From NCBI GenBank assembly GCA_029237695.1, contig CM055275.1, positions 86,209,088 to 86,273,087 on the forward strand: DNA of 64,000 nt, in the 5' to 3' direction. This document shows, piece after piece, positions 1 through 12,507 of the stretch. A program made the position numbers and the translations under genes. Every line of letters begins with the position of its first letter. Positions within the stretch are counted from its first letter, which is position 1. The notes under the pieces are model-generated. The model saw only the letters and a program-made list of their open reading frames with translations, was not told the origin of the DNA and searched no databases. Origin of the DNA: Conchocele bisecta (Eukaryota > Mollusca > Bivalvia > Lucinida > Thyasiridae).

Positions 1-1582
1 TTTTTGCAGGAGATGTTGTTTTATTTTAAATCGGTAAAGGTTGCGCTAAATTTCAATTTTATACATTACATGTATATTAGAAAGAAATAATTGAGCAATA
101 AACTGAAAATTCGCGTCGCGTTAACCAGATCTGAAACATATAGTTGTGCGGGAGACCGGGCCCATGCTACATCGGTCTACAAATATGCTGCAATGTAGAT
201 TACACAGAGTTTTCACCTGTAAATGGTGGTCGATAACAGTTAATGTGGACAGTTAGGCTATCTGTAAACTGTGTCAAAGAAAGTATTATGTCAAAATAAC
301 GGAACATAAAAAACTATCAATAACAGACAAACATTTTTATATGTGATATCAGCAGCAAACTAATAAAAGAAACGTATCCTTACGCCATTATTGTTAATCA
401 AAACATAAGATAAGATGTGCCCGTTTAGAATAAAAATGGTGGATTTCGATCTTACGACCGTTAGTACAGTACGGCAGTTTAACGTTCATCCAATATATTC
501 TTAGACGGCTGGACCCAGTACAGATCGAAGACTGTTTTGTTTTTTTCACACACATACGCCCGATTATAGATATATTCTGTTCGTTAGATAACTTTAACAC
601 AACGGAACAAACCTAGCATAGCGGTCTGACAAACGTCGATAATTGGAAATCTCGGCTGAAATTACGTCAGCTGAGTTCACGACGTCATATCTTGTGACGT
701 CGTCAGACTCCCGAAGACAGGTTTTCTCGCGACGCGGCTCATATACTACCATTTGAGATGCAAGATTACACAGAATACATACTTTCTCTTTGTGTGAACG
801 ATCTATTAATGCCAACACATATGAAACGTGATCAACGGTGAGATATTTGTATTTTTTTTCGCCGTCACCAGGACGTTTCGGACCAAGACATTTCATATGC
901 AAGCCAGCTGTGTCTTTCACAATGATACCAGAATACCACTTGGGACATTTTATTTGAGTTACCCCATGTTTTGGTCGGTCATTATGTGGCAGAGTAAATT
1001 GACCGACCTCAAACTTAGTATTGGCGTAGGAATACATATTGAAATAATTTGCGACCGTTCATCAACAATGATATACCTGTAATGTATGACCATCAGCCAA
1101 TCAGATTGCGTGATATTTATAGAGTGCATTAGAAAAACTATTAAAACGATCAGTAAACAGGACGTCAAAAAGAAGAAATCAGCATACCGAATCCGCCGTA
1201 CCCGCACACGTTTATACCTGCTGGTACATGAACTTGCCGGTTGTCTTTGTCGCTTTTCATTTTCATGTATTACTAAAGGACTCAGCTCATCCGTCTATAC
1301 ATTCATTATTCAATGCCAACATGCTTCTAGTTTGTCAACTTGCAAACTGTTGTACATTTTGGTGTATATTCCATGTGTACCGGTAGATACGTAGTTACTG
1401 TAACGTCGTTTTGACGTCGCTTTTACGTGACGTCACATTTGCTCAAACGACCTGAATAGTGGTGTTTTATCAAATGTAATATCTTAATGAATATTGCAGA
1501 TATCATGATCAAATAAAAAGCATTCAATTCATAAGACAAATACCATTGTCATAGTAACAAAATATCAATTTAACCAAACATT
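1..1582. other. Stretch without a supported gene
   Basis: Several open frames of 60-150 codons occur here on both strands, but none has a recognisable domain, a splice framework or a codon pattern that separates it from the background. The only structured item is one copy of a short dispersed repeat at 708-746. The rest is AT-rich DNA in which I see no promoter or RNA gene I can support. Confidence 0.6.
708..746 (-). repeat. Short dispersed repeat translating as EPRREKTCL, copy 1 of 2
   Basis: The segment around CCCGAAGACAGGTTTTCTCG followed by CGACGCGGCTCATATA reappears with few changes at 1,583-1,622, immediately before the decayed nuclease gene. Read on the minus strand it gives YEPRREKTCL. 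From memory, this peptide turns up repeatedly in translations of marine invertebrate genomes, which suggests an interspersed repeat rather than a conserved protein. Both copies have the same orientation. I cannot assign the repeat to a class. Confidence 0.55.
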
Positions 1583-1635
1583 TCCCGAAGACATGTTTTC
1601 TCACGACGCGGCTCATATATACACCACTAATCGAT

Positions 1636-4350
1636 ATGGATCCTGCCGACCACGACACAATGATGACTGCTATGGTGGAGGGACAGCGCCTGACAAAGGA
1701 TTGTGGGCAATCAATCACAGTTTTCACCAACGATCAGCAACTTTACAGAGTTGTAGTTGATGTTACATGGGTGTATCCGCAGAAGTTCTCGCAGTTCATA
1801 CCACGGTTGGACGGGATGCGCACATTGATGAGTTTTGTGGGATGCGTTGGACACCTGATGGCGGTCAGTGGTCTCGAAGATGTAATGAAGTCTGCGTTCG
1901 GGGGTGTCGCTCATATGCTCAGCGGAAAAAAGTTCCCACAAAATATGAGGGCCCTTCGACTGGTCACTGAGGAGGTGCTTCGTCCAATCCTGCAGCAAGT
2001 GGAGACACACTGCTAGCTAATCGACACCCTGAAATCACAGTCACGTAAAAGCCCAACCAAGAAGCTATGGGTCCAGAAACTCGTGAAACCAGTCTTCCTT
2101 ATGACAGTATTTGTCAGGGCTGAGCGTGAAGGAGACCGGCCTTTGCATCTTTTGGCTATGTCATAAATGATACCTTACTTCTTCGCAGCCGGGTACCAGA
2201 ACTATGCAAGATATGGCCTCTACTACCTTCGATCGATGGAGAGGCTCCATGTAAATATCCTTGACCGGTTCATGATGAGAGAACACGTGATGCGGCACAA
2301 GAAAGGATTATGGAACGGCATATGGTCTGATATGTTTATAGAGTCCACCTTCATGCGCTACGGACATGGATTACATGGTATCATTGGAATTACGTTACAG
2401 CCGTCAACACTGAAGAAATGGGCATACAGCATGCATACCTGCAGTCGATTGATCCAGGATCTGACAGATGTGTCAGATGGATACGCCGATACAGAGGTTG
2501 TCACACACAAGGAAGAGATGCCATCGCGTATGCGCCTGGATGCTGCAGACAGAGCAAAGATAATAGATAAGCTACAGGCATCCGTCGATCCCATGAATCA
2601 TACAGACCACTCTGACGGTGTCGTCAATATTATCACAGGCAGAATTGGGCCAGAGAATGTGAACGCGCAAAACGCCGTGGAAATTGGACAAGCCCAGATG
2701 CGGTCCTTCGAAGAATGCCTGCCTACATAATTTAATGCTGCTTGGTCCAAGAAAGTTGTCACAATGGCAGTGATGCGAAAAGTTCTCCGAATCGGGTCGA
2801 CATATATATGTGATGTTAACATCATATATTCACGAGTCATGGGCTTCCAACATTCTCGTGAAATCAATGTACACGACATACTAAAGTATGAACTTGCGCC
2901 AGTCCCAACATCAATGTTCGATGAAAAAGGGGATATGCGTATTTCGAAATCCAAGTCGGCCCTGAAAAAGAACATACAAGTGGAAGTCTCCTGCAGACTT
3001 GGTATCCAACCGGATGTTACTGTCATTGATAGGTCCGCAATTCTCTGGATACTGCATTGGCCCAATAGGGGAACAGTACGTGATTGTGTCGATAATTTCA
3101 CAGGTTACATCTTGGCGAAGAACAAGACATCTGATATATATGTGGTGTTTGACAGGTACCATGACTTCAGCATCAAGAGTGGGACACGGTTTGCTAGAGC
3201 TGGTAAGCATGCAAGCAGACGTCATATGCTATCCATGAACACTCCATTGCCGCCGCAGAATGTGGTCTTAACTGTGACGGAAAATAAAGTGCAACTTATT
3301 GACCTGATATGCCAACAGTTGACAGAGGCTGGACGAGGAAGTAAGAGCAAACACAGACTTGTCATTACAGGTTCCGATCCTACACCAGTAGAAATACACC
3401 ACGGAATTCAACTGCCACGCAGGGACCTTCTCAACACACAAGCAGAGGCCGACGTCATTATGATACACCAAGTTGCTCAGGTTGCTGAAGCTGGATCCCA
3501 GTGTATTAACGTTATCTCTGACGACACGGATGTGTTTGTTCTCCTTATGTACCACTTTTCGGGGTCGATTAACCATGGAGGCAACCAGTGCAGGACGTGC
3601 ATTGGTTGATATTGGCGCTACAGTAGAAAAACACAAAGACATCGTGAAATATTTACCAGCTGTACATGCCCTTACTGGCTGCGACACAGTGGCACAGTTG
3701 TGGGGTAGGGGAAGGGAACTGCTGAAAAGACACTAGTTGCGGGCCGAGTTCTGCACTCACTTGGTGAAGAGAATGCCGCCATTACTGACGTGATTAACGA
3801 AGCAACTGAATTTATCGCCGCATGCTATGGCAGCAAGAAGACGACTCGCATGTCTGATGTTCGGCAAGAGGTGTGGTCTACAAAGATGGCGAAACCAAAG
3901 CATACGAAAACACCTGATCTGAAAGCTTGTCCACCCACCACAGAGTCATTTGAGCAAAATGTACGGCGTGCACATATCCAGACAGCAATGTGGAAGTATG
4001 CAGCCAATTCAACACCACCATCCTTGGATCCAACCCAGTGTGGATGGACACGTGATGAAATATCGAAATCACTTATTCCCATTATGCTGCCACCAAATAT
4101 CCCTCTCGCCCCTCCTGAGGTCCTGGAGATGATTCGATGTGGATGTTCCTCGCAGAGACCATGTTATACTGCGCTATGCCGCTGTACAGCTGCCAAATTA
4201 TTGTGCATCATGTTCTGCACATGCCGGGGAGCCGGGGAGAAACTGTTTGCCAAAACGATCGTACAAAAACAGCTGCTGCCGATGCTGAAGATGATGATTC
4301 TGATCATGATACTGAGTCAGATCAGAAGCACTACATACATACATACCTAA
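1636..4350 (+). pseudogene. Decayed single-exon gene with FEN1/XPG-like nuclease signatures and Cys-rich tail
   Basis: One long plus-strand coding tract is followed over 2.7 kb without introns. Stop codons interrupt the first frame at 2,014, 2,164 and 2,728. Two frameshifts follow, near 3,560 and near 3,705. The start at 1,636 (MDPADHDTMM) is the first Met of the tract. Visible signatures: RLDGMRTLMSFVGCVGHLM early on; an acidic EAD followed by ISDDTDVFVLL (about 3,445-3,550); LPAVHALTGCDT (about 3,650-3,690); and a C-terminal cluster CGC..PC..CRC..LC..FC.C (4,135-4,235). The EAD / DDTD / L-x-GCD series is what the XPG-I and helix-hairpin regions of FEN1-type nucleases show, so a structure-specific nuclease fold is inferred. 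Similar uncharacterised multi-copy proteins occur, from memory, in molluscs, cnidarians and fish, and are probably carried by a mobile element. This copy is dead. Confidence 0.7.
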
Positions 4351-5212
4351 ATTCAGTTGGTTTGGCATATATCATTGAAAATACCTAGTTTTGCAATGCT
4401 GACTAGTAACCATGATGTTCCAAACAGTCTGCGTGTATGACTACGTGGCATATGTACATTGACATTGTGAAGAGTGTAGAAATGTGTGATTTCACGAGAG
4501 ACATGTTGAAGTATCATGCAAGTATGTGCTAAATTGTGACTACTGCATATTTGGCACATTTCGCATGCATCATGTACGTATCTAACTGAGAAAAGTATCC
4601 AACAACAGTACATCCTTTGGTATAAAAGTAAGGAATTTCAATTCACTATGATATGATGGTTTACGTCTCAGATGTGTTAGCGGTAGCAATATGAGAAACA
4701 GATTAGCAAATTTTGAAAACATTTGGCGGCCATCTTGGATTTATGTAAGTGCGGCAATAAACATGTGTACTGCATACATTGTTTCACACGTTGGTGTGTG
4801 CCACACACCGTGAAGTAAAACGCATACAATTATATAATTATGTATGTCAATGATAGGCGACATATTTTTATTTTTTTGTTAGACAATATTGATTTTTGGC
4901 GGCCATCTTGACAATATATAGCTGAGATAATGTTGAAAAGAGTCGAAAATGTTCCTAAGCAAATCCACGGGTCCGAAAACCTTATTATACCAATGTATTA
5001 ACTCCGACAAATAGCACTTGGAGCAATTAAATAAAAATAAATTTTAAACTGGGGGCCATCTTGGATTTATGCAGATTATTAAAAATGCTCAAGGGTGCTG
5101 GAGTGGCACCCGGCGGAATATTTAATAGTATTGGTTGGTAATCACGAAAATGCAATAAAACTTCGTGCGGACCCTAATGCACGCTTTTCTTACTGACGCC
5201 CGGACTAGGGTG
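4351..5212. other. Intergenic stretch with three GCCATCTTG repeats
   Basis: No gene is seen. The motif GGCGGCCATCTTGGAT or a close variant occurs at 4,725-4,740, 4,898-4,910 and 5,051-5,066, all in the same orientation and about 155-175 bases apart. On the opposite strand the first two read CAAGATGGCCGCC, which resembles the CAAGATGGCGGC binding consensus of the zinc-finger factor YY1 but differs by one inserted base. Whether this is a remnant tandem repeat or a regulatory cluster cannot be told from sequence alone. Confidence 0.5.
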
Positions 5213-5599
5213 ATACATGTTTTGTTTGCTTTTTCTGTGCTAAATCATGTTATTCATAATTGCAAATGTTTCCGTAGTCTAAGGGTGCGACAGTTAAAGT
5301 GACTGTGTCTCAGATTGTATCTCCAAAAATGCATTTAACAAAAGCAGTTTTTATATATCAATGAATACTGTATAAATACAATCGCAACTGGTTCTTAGTC
5401 ATAAACATGCATTTGTCGGCTAATTATCGCATTTGAATGTCAGCGTTCGATGTCGTAAACATCAAGTTGAGGAAATGCCATGCTAAATATAGCTCGGCCG
5501 GATTTCTCAATCTCGTGACGTAATTCTAGCAGTGACGTAATTCCTTTCAGCGATTCAGTTGTATAGCCAAATAGAGGGATCTTGGTTAACCTTATAGTA

Positions 5600-5959
5600 T
5601 CAAGGTGCATGATCACGTGGTTACAACAACAACAACAACATCGTCCACTCCAAAGTAAGTATTATTTGATATTTTCCTTAATATGCAACGGATTTTTATG
5701 AAATATGGCGCAACAAACGCGTCTTCATGAGCTGCATTTGGTTGTCGATTTCCGTGTCGGAACACAGAAATCGATTCTTCACAAAAACGACAGAAGTTTG
5801 GGCGAAAATACAGAGACCACCAAATGAAGCTTAACAAGACGCGTTTGATGCGCCATATTTCATCAACATCTGTTAAGTCATAAGGACACTATAAAGGAAT
5901 ACGTACTTTGAATCGGTACTTGTTGTTGTTGTTAATACCACGTGATCATGCATCTTGAG
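5600..5959. mobile_element. Foldback MITE-like element (CACGTG/AACAAC family), copy 1
   Basis: The left end TCAAGGTGCATGATCACGTG is followed by GTTACAACAACAACAACAAC. It is mirrored at the right end by GTTGTTGTTGTTAATACCAC, then GTGATCATGCATCTTGAG. The homology continues inward on both sides through ANACGCGTCTT and the GACCACCAAATG segment, so the element is close to a full palindrome of about 360 bp. Further copies are at 33,519-33,922 (full) and 32,070-32,221 (left half only). It has no coding capacity. Confidence 0.75.
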
Positions 5960-5999
5960 TATGTAGCAGGGTGGCTACTTAATTGCATTATTACTATAA

Positions 6000-8189
6000 T
6001 GGTGTCCCGTAAGTATTTAAACAAACTCATCACAATTAGGCTATACTATAGTTTTCATACATCAACTATAGGTCCAATTTGCAACTAGAACATAGATGTC
6101 CAATCATTATCTAATTTAGTAATACTTCGACGTTGTGTTTTTAATTCATAATACTTTTTACAGGTTTTTACAATTTGGCCGGAATTTATTGCACTAGAGT
6201 GGAACTTAGATAACAAACTGACTGCTATGTTTTTCCTCACAGGAACAGAACACTGTGGGCTCCTTATTATTCATGTACACATTACCTTCGTCATGGCAGC
6301 ATCCATCTGTGGTTTGTTGATGGTCACTTAATTCATAAATGGTATGCATTTATTATGCAATTGGGAAAATCAGCAGCAAGCAGCCTGACCGAGAACGGTG
6401 ATGAATGTCTCTTAGCAAAGAATTGACACTATGGTTTCCTTATACGGAGCAATGGACAAACAGCTATATAAATTATGTATCTCTAGAGTGTTAGTGAGAA
6501 TGAAAGTGAGCATGCTGCTGATTCCGACCATCAGAGTACACGATGATACTAGGCTGGTGTATGCTAAAACTCCAAGTAAACTCTTCAGAGCCACCATTGT
6601 TCTACAAGTATGGTATTACGTATATTTTATTGATTTTGGTAGATTGGGGTGTTCGTAATTCGAAACTGAATTCTGACAGTGTGTCAATCATCATTCAGTT
6701 TTCGAGTATCCATTTCATCAGTTAACACAATCAATCAAAACACGTTCATGGTACCCTACTACAAGGTTCACCCCCAATTCGACTTGAATATTACCATTGG
6801 CTGATGATTTGCTGCAGATACGACACAAAGATAAACCCGCGTGAAATTCTTCAACTAATTTATTACAAGATATTTTGAGTATTACATACAATCATCATAA
6901 AGACTGTAATACTTTAACGCACGATAAACGTGAATGATAAGTAAAAATCAAAGTACAGAAATATGTTATCTCCACAAAAACTAATCACTTGCGGAACTAA
7001 AGACCGAACGTTGCATATTTTCTCAATCATCATCCAGAGGCAAATGTACTGTGCTGGTGCAAACCCATTCCCATTCACACGTTTTCTCTAGAATAAATTA
7101 CTGTTTGTAACTCCCAGAAAAATTGTACGAAATTGACTGCTAACTGGTCACTGCTACCTAACTGTGAGATCTAAAGATAATACCTACTGTACGCACGAAA
7201 TGTCTTGATTCGTATTTTACCAAATTTAACTGATAAACTGAGCCCAAAACTGTGAACACTATAGAGGTTAGTATATGTAGAGTTTTAGATACCAAGCAAG
7301 ACATACCAAAACGCCATAGGATAAGTTGGCACAGGACACTATTTTTTTAGTCGTACTCGCCGTTTAGGCCGTTTAGGCGTAGCACAACTATGGCTGCCCC
7401 CATATAAATTTGCGTTACATAATATGCTATCTCAAAGGAGACAACATATAATCAAAGTACTGAAAGTACTGAAACTAGCTTAGCTCCATAATATTACTAA
7501 CACGTATTATTTATTTATAAACGATGTTTAATGGCTTATCATCAGTTAAAGTCATTTTAGGTCGGTTAACAGGCTAATATCCCATATTACATGTGTATGA
7601 ATAGAAGATTCATACCAAAATCAGAACAGAATATTTACAGAAAATAAATATAGTCAGTGCACATGGCTTCGCTAACTTTACATGTATTTTGATAATAATC
7701 AGAAACAAGTATACAAATAAAGTTCGCCTTTGTATTTTGACAGATATGACACTCAACACCGAAAATATGTGTGCCACATGTCAGCAAGTTCATGCGAGAT
7801 CAGGGATCCGCCACTGTTGTTGTACTACATGAAAACACATGTAAATTCAGGTATATGAGCGTGCCGAGACACGTTTCTGTTAATTGCTAACATGAAGAGT
7901 AATTAGCAGTCTATATAAATTATAGTGAGATCCATTAGAATTAAACAAAGTTAGATTTCTATGTGTTCAGTTCGGTTTAGGGGTTCCACTGTAGATCCTT
8001 ATCAGGCTATAGGAGTGTGATATTTGACCAGGAGCTACACTGGCCACAAATCCACTAAGCCCCATTCATCCAGTGACAATTTGATTTATTGGTGTTTAAC
8101 GGCCTAATACGGTTTCGGTTGCCATTCTCTTGGCGAACCTCTTTCCACTCTAGATTAATTTAATTATTAGTCTATTTGTCATCCACAAA
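6000..8189. other. Duplicated non-coding stretch
   Basis: This is part of the segmental duplication. It contains a short open frame at 6,431-6,658 whose first half is repeated at 34,393 but whose second half diverges because of the transposon insertion in copy B. That makes it an unlikely gene. I see no further gene, RNA or distinct repeat. From 7,330 to 7,860 it matches 47,650-48,130 and then continues into the sequence that in copy B carries a 58 bp tandem array. Confidence 0.55.
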
Positions 8190-8587
8190 CATATATTGCG
8201 AATAATTTCAGGACGTTCAGTCCTTTGATTATCGTTGCTTCGGAGCATGCAATGGGTAGGTTAACGATCGGGATTGATCCGGAGGCCTGGTTTGGCCCTC
8301 AGGTACGTCTTTGGCGTTCTTGTATAGTTGAACCTGTTTATAATCCTTATAAGAGTAATCCTACCGCGGTTACTTTTAGGGAAAGGGGCCAATTAAATGA
8401 TTTTGGTGTGGTATGGAGCTGAATATATATATATTTATCTCGATGTAAATATTCCGTTTTGATTTTGGGATTTTCCCCCAATGCAGCAGGTTAAATGCGG
8501 GACGGAACCCGTTGTCCCGTCCTTAAATGGCCTTAGCCGTTGATAGGCCGTTAACTCCCAATACATAAATCAATCAATCAATCAAGT
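8190..8587 (+). repeat. Retroposon-like unit with (AATC)n tail and a conserved short open frame
   Basis: A unit ending in GGCCGTTAACTCCCAATA and then AATCAATCAATCAATC is repeated at 50,450-50,885, and its 3' part also at 26,030-26,195 and 38,670-38,705. Simple 3' tails of this kind are typical of SINE or LINE retroposons. Upstream of the tail an open frame at 8,225-8,422 (MIIVASEHAMGRLTIGIDPE at its start) is kept in copy B at 50,498. Inside the shared segment the two differ mostly by substitutions that leave the frame open. I do not recognise the peptide. It may be a retroposon fragment or chance retention. Confidence 0.5.
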
Positions 8588-9959
8588 ATCGTTGAGTTCA
8601 TATTCTAAGCAGATATACGAGATAACGTGTTATTTTGTGTGAATAGTCGCTTCCATGTTTCGGAGACAGCAGTAATCAATCTATCTTTATACTTGTTGGT
8701 CACTTCATCTCGTTGTGTACGTCCGATATTTGCAAAAGGCGACCTTTGGTTCGCGTAGTGATACACCATGGCGTTATCCATACTGACATCATGTCTTGCT
8801 CCGCAGCTAATGGAACTATATTCCCACACAAGATGAATACCTAATATATCAATACATTCTGGCCGTACAAATATATTTTGACCGGCGAGCACTTTTGAAT
8901 ACGAATTGTCTACGCGTTTGCTTGGAAAGAGTAAATAAATTGAAATGCTTCACGAGGTTATTCGCAGAAATATCAATTAAGTTCAAACTACCAACGACGT
9001 TTTGTAAAGACCTATTTTTAGCACTCGCGCTGTTCGCCTGTGAAATGAAGATGTTTCCATTTACAGGTTTTGGTTTAGCATCCATTACAACTACTGTACT
9101 TCTAATATTGTAATCAAATGACTCCTTTTCACGCGCCAAAATATCATTCCATGTATTTGAGGCTCCCCTTGGAAAGATGAATTCATCTAGGTCTACATTC
9201 ACGAGATACTTAGATACGCCCTTACTTCTGTATAAACAGTCGTTGAGTGCCGCATTTTTCCCGTAATACCAGACGTCCTTTGATTTGATAAAATTGGACA
9301 ACTCCCATTGGATGATCCGAACGAGGCCTGCGCGTGCGTAGTGTCGCAAAACGTAATTCGTCTGCGTATTTGAGGTGTAGTTGTAGATGTAGAACAGATC
9401 GGCCCCAAGGATGCGATTCATTTCAATCCATTGGACAAGTTCTAGCGCCACGTTGTTTCTGAAGAACAACGGAGATAAACAAACGGTGAAATTATTAGAA
9501 GCACCTGCGTTGTACGTTACTTTAACCAAATGTCTGGGCCTGTGGATGGCGATTCGATCCAGAATCACTAGGGAGACGAACTGCGGTCTTGCTGTTGGCT
9601 CTGACAGGGTACACATCACAAAGGCTGGTTTGTACCTGGTCAATAAGAGAAGTGTATGTTAGAATGCGGGAAACAAAATATAAAGCAATGGCGTCGTCAG
9701 AGGATGTTCGATGGCTTCGTACATGAACCACTTTTTATTCGAGCGCTAGCGAAGAATTATACAACCAATATCCAAATATCCAAAGTTGAGGTCTTCCAGC
9801 GTTTCTGCAAATTACCTAATTTCGGTCGCAGCACATATGTTGTGCATTGAACGTCTTAAAAACACGGGTGTTTACGCCATACAAAATAGTTCTACCAACT
9901 TGGCTTGATCGCCTTTTCAGAGTTATAAATGTTTTTTTTGCTTGTTATGCTAAATGTAT

Positions 9960-10854
9960 GCAAATATTTCCGTAGACTAAGGGTGCGACGATTTACCGCC
10001 ATACTCGATTATTCGCGATTTCGTACTCCTTGGTTCGGTGCACGAGTTTAATTTTGTGGTTTCCAAAAATCTATTTTTAACTCGTTGCCATACCAATTAT
10101 CAAGCTTTCCGCTATTACCGTTGCATGTCACGTGTTACAATACAAGGGGAAGATAATCGATGACCGGAGATCGAATCAAAAATTGAAATTCACTTATTGA
10201 ATCTACAGACCATAAGGAAGATATACTTATAGCAAGTATCAAGTCACCAGCTATTATGGCTTAAACCTTTATGAGTTAGATGATGCCAAATGGCGCGAAA
10301 TCGCCCAGGGGGCAGAAGTAGTCAGGTATAAAACAAATAGTGCGGGAGTTTTGATGTCACAGACCTAGTTTGCTTGCTCATCTTGATATATTTCTACCCA
10401 GTTTCACTTGAGGAACATTATGGGGTGACCAACAGGTTCAATGTTTTCATATAAATGCTACAAAATGCTGAAAACTGGTGTTAAAACAGAGTCATGTGAA
10501 CATAGTTTCAGTGGCCTAATAATGTAAACAATATTCGGGGAAATTGTGAGGTTGAATTTTTCATTCTTAGGAGTAAGTGAACCTACTATTTTATTCATGC
10601 AGATCCAGTGCAGATAGGCTGCATGTCATTTAGAAGTATGTGCCACAGCATCCATACGAATAGTGAAAGTATGAGAGATTGGCCTTGAGATTGGATTAGT
10701 CAAAATATTTGGTGTGTTTTGACCTCTAAAGCAACGCATTGCAGAACGGGTACCAGCATATTAAATCATTTCAGGGAGAACCATTTTGAGTTTTAGCAGC
10801 GCACCTGGCGTCATAGTTGGTGAACCCAAATTATAGTTATTAAATACCTACAAA
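9960..10854. other. Intronic stretch of GT92 copy A
   Basis: No gene is seen. The segment 10,140-10,290 (AGGGGAAGATAATCGATGAC, then ATAAGGAAGATATACTTATA) is a diverged single unit of the repeat that forms a tandem array at 42,280-43,190. The rest shows no structure I can support. Confidence 0.45.
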
Positions 10855-11461
10855 GTACGACACTCGCCATCTTGTCAACCAACGGAAGTGGTACTACTGT
10901 CTGTTCCACGTTTTGCTGCCGACGAAAGTTTGGCTATTAAACACATTCAATCTAAAACATATTGAATTATAAGTACTTTTTCATCAATAACAAACAAATC
11001 ACCCTCCCAAAAAAAGAATCAAATATTAATTTAATTGCGAAAAAAAACGAAATGTAACTTTTGTTTTTTTATTTACATCATTTCCAAGCTATCTCGCCAG
11101 GTCAATTTCCAAAAGGAAACAATTGCCTATGTGGTCACCTCCTCCTCCTATTTTGCTCCACTTTTAAATTCCTGAAAATCTTTTTTTCGCAATAAAATAA
11201 AAATTTGATGGAATGTCATGAAATAAAATAGTTTGGGGAAGGTGACTTTTTTGTCATTGATTAGATTAAATATATTTTCTAAATTTACAATGTAACTTTA
11301 CAGTTAATAAATACAGGTTAATTTAGAAGAGCAAACGGGTTGGGCTACAAGTTTTAGCAACACTAGTTACAGCCCGTACCAATTACTTATTGCATATATA
11401 TAAAGTGGCATAATAGTGGTAGGTAAATAATTATGATGTTTTACATATTATGTAGAGCAAG

Positions 11462-11541
11462 TATATATACAAACATATATATACACATATATACACACAT
11501 ATATATACATATATATATATACATATATATATACACAAATA
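11462..11541. repeat. (TA)/(CATA) microsatellite
   Basis: An alternating run of ATATATAC and ACATATAT units about 80 bp long lies in the central part of the foldback element. Confidence 0.85.
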
Positions 11542-11827
11542 TATCGATGTGCACATGAGCATATCGGTCTAGGTGTTGAAACAATATGTTTTTCATAAAC
11601 AGTCATATTAATGTGATCATGATAAATCGAAAATAAACAGTAAAACAGGATAAGTGTTCAATGTAAAGTTGTGCTGCACCAAATGTCTTCACCGCACACA
11701 CTCCAGAATCTGGGACCACGATTGATGAAAAAGTACTTACATTTAATATATTTTTTTAGATTTAATATATGTTTAATATCCAAAAGTTCGTCGGCAGCAA
11801 AACTTGGAACAGACAGTAGTGTACCTT

Positions 11828-11880
11828 GGGCCCGGCTCACTAATTCAGTAATTGTATTACTGAATTAGCGAGCCGGGCCC
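11828..11880. repeat. Near-perfect hairpin, 25 bp stem and 3-nt loop
   Basis: GGGCCCGGCTCACTAATTCA extends to CAGTAAT, then TGT, then the inverse ATTACTGAATTAGCGAGCCG followed by GGCCC. One position in the stem differs. It interrupts the right arm of the surrounding foldback element: the sequence on both sides (GTGTACCTT and CCACTTCCG) is contiguous in the mirror-image left arm. It is therefore a younger insertion. Confidence 0.8.
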
Positions 11881-12507
11881 GAGGTAAATACTCCACTTCC
11901 GTTGGTTGAAAAGATGGCGAGTGTCGTACCGTGTAGATATTTAATATCCGAGTAAAACTGGGCGTGCTTTGAAGAGGATTTTGTTGTTCATACCACAATA
12001 TGCATGTGCAAACAATATGAATGCAACTTACAATTTACGATGGTGATCTGGTATAACGTCTATGTTCGCTGCTTCCGTGACTTGAACGGTTCCAAAGTCA
12101 TGACTGTGAACCAGACAACCAACTTCCGATACCGTATGATTGTTGTCTCTCAGTTTGAACAAGACTAATACTCGGATGTAGGATTCGTCGGGTGTATTGT
12201 CTAGAAACGCCGAGAAAACCACCATGGACCCATCACGTGACACATTCTGCCATCTATCCAACCCACTAGAATAGTCATTGTATAAACGTCGCCGAAAATC
12301 TCTGTTACTTTCAAGTTGAGTCGTATCCACGTGCAGATCGCAGATTGTCTGCGTTAATACGTACATCGTGTCACCACTTGCAACTAAACATCCGTTGACC
12401 GCTGGGTGAATCTGGAAGTAGCCTTCATATTTGAGCAGTAAGACCACGAGCACGCCGGAGACAATTGATAGCGCGTAAAATGCTTTAACACTTTTCAGCA
12501 CCACCAT

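Larger units (their letters stand above)
10855..11929. mobile_element. Foldback element with long inverted ends, inside GT92 copy A intron
   Basis: The left end reads GTACGACACTCGCCATCTTG, continuing through CCAACGGAAGTGG and GTCTGTTCCACGTTTTGCTG. The right end is the inverse: CAGCAAAACTTGGAACAGAC, later CCACTTCCGTTGG and AAGATGGCGAGTGTCGTAC. The arms continue inward with TAAGTACTTTTTCATCAAT and its inverse. The right arm is interrupted by a separate hairpin at 11,828-11,880. No coding region is present. Relatives: 61,807-62,250 (complete ends), 55,424-55,871 (the corresponding place in copy B, outer ends lost), and more distantly 27,877-28,433. Confidence 0.75.
8605..12507 (-). pseudogene. 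Glycosyltransferase family 92 gene, copy A, frameshifted
   Basis: There are two coding exons on the minus strand. Exon 1, 12,032-12,507, starts MVVLKSVKAFYALSIVSGVL, a short cytoplasmic tail and signal-anchor helix typical of Golgi type II enzymes. It ends at the donor ATT/GTAAGT. Exon 2, 8,605-9,635, begins after TTATTGACCAG and keeps frame (476-nt exon 1, phase 2). It shows the GT92 (DUF23) core: FTVCLSPLFFR, LVQWIEMNRILGAD, and the acidic donor-binding motif NVDLDEF. Relative to copy B there is one extra A near 8,870 (ACAAATAT versus ACAATAT), which shifts the frame and removes the last ~90 residues. GT92 enzymes add galactose or similar sugars to glycans. Unless the extra base is a sequencing error, this copy is inactive. 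The intron contains the foldback element at 10,855-11,929. Confidence 0.85.

Noticed and set aside
594..1037. 147-codon minus-strand frame as a gene
   Set aside because: No domain is seen. Its C-terminal part is the dispersed EPRREKTCL repeat, which also occurs at 1,583-1,622.
6431..6658. Duplicated 75-codon frame (MVSLYGAMDKQ...) as a small gene
   Set aside because: Only the first part is shared with copy B before the transposon insertion, no domain is visible, and the frame is short enough to occur by chance.
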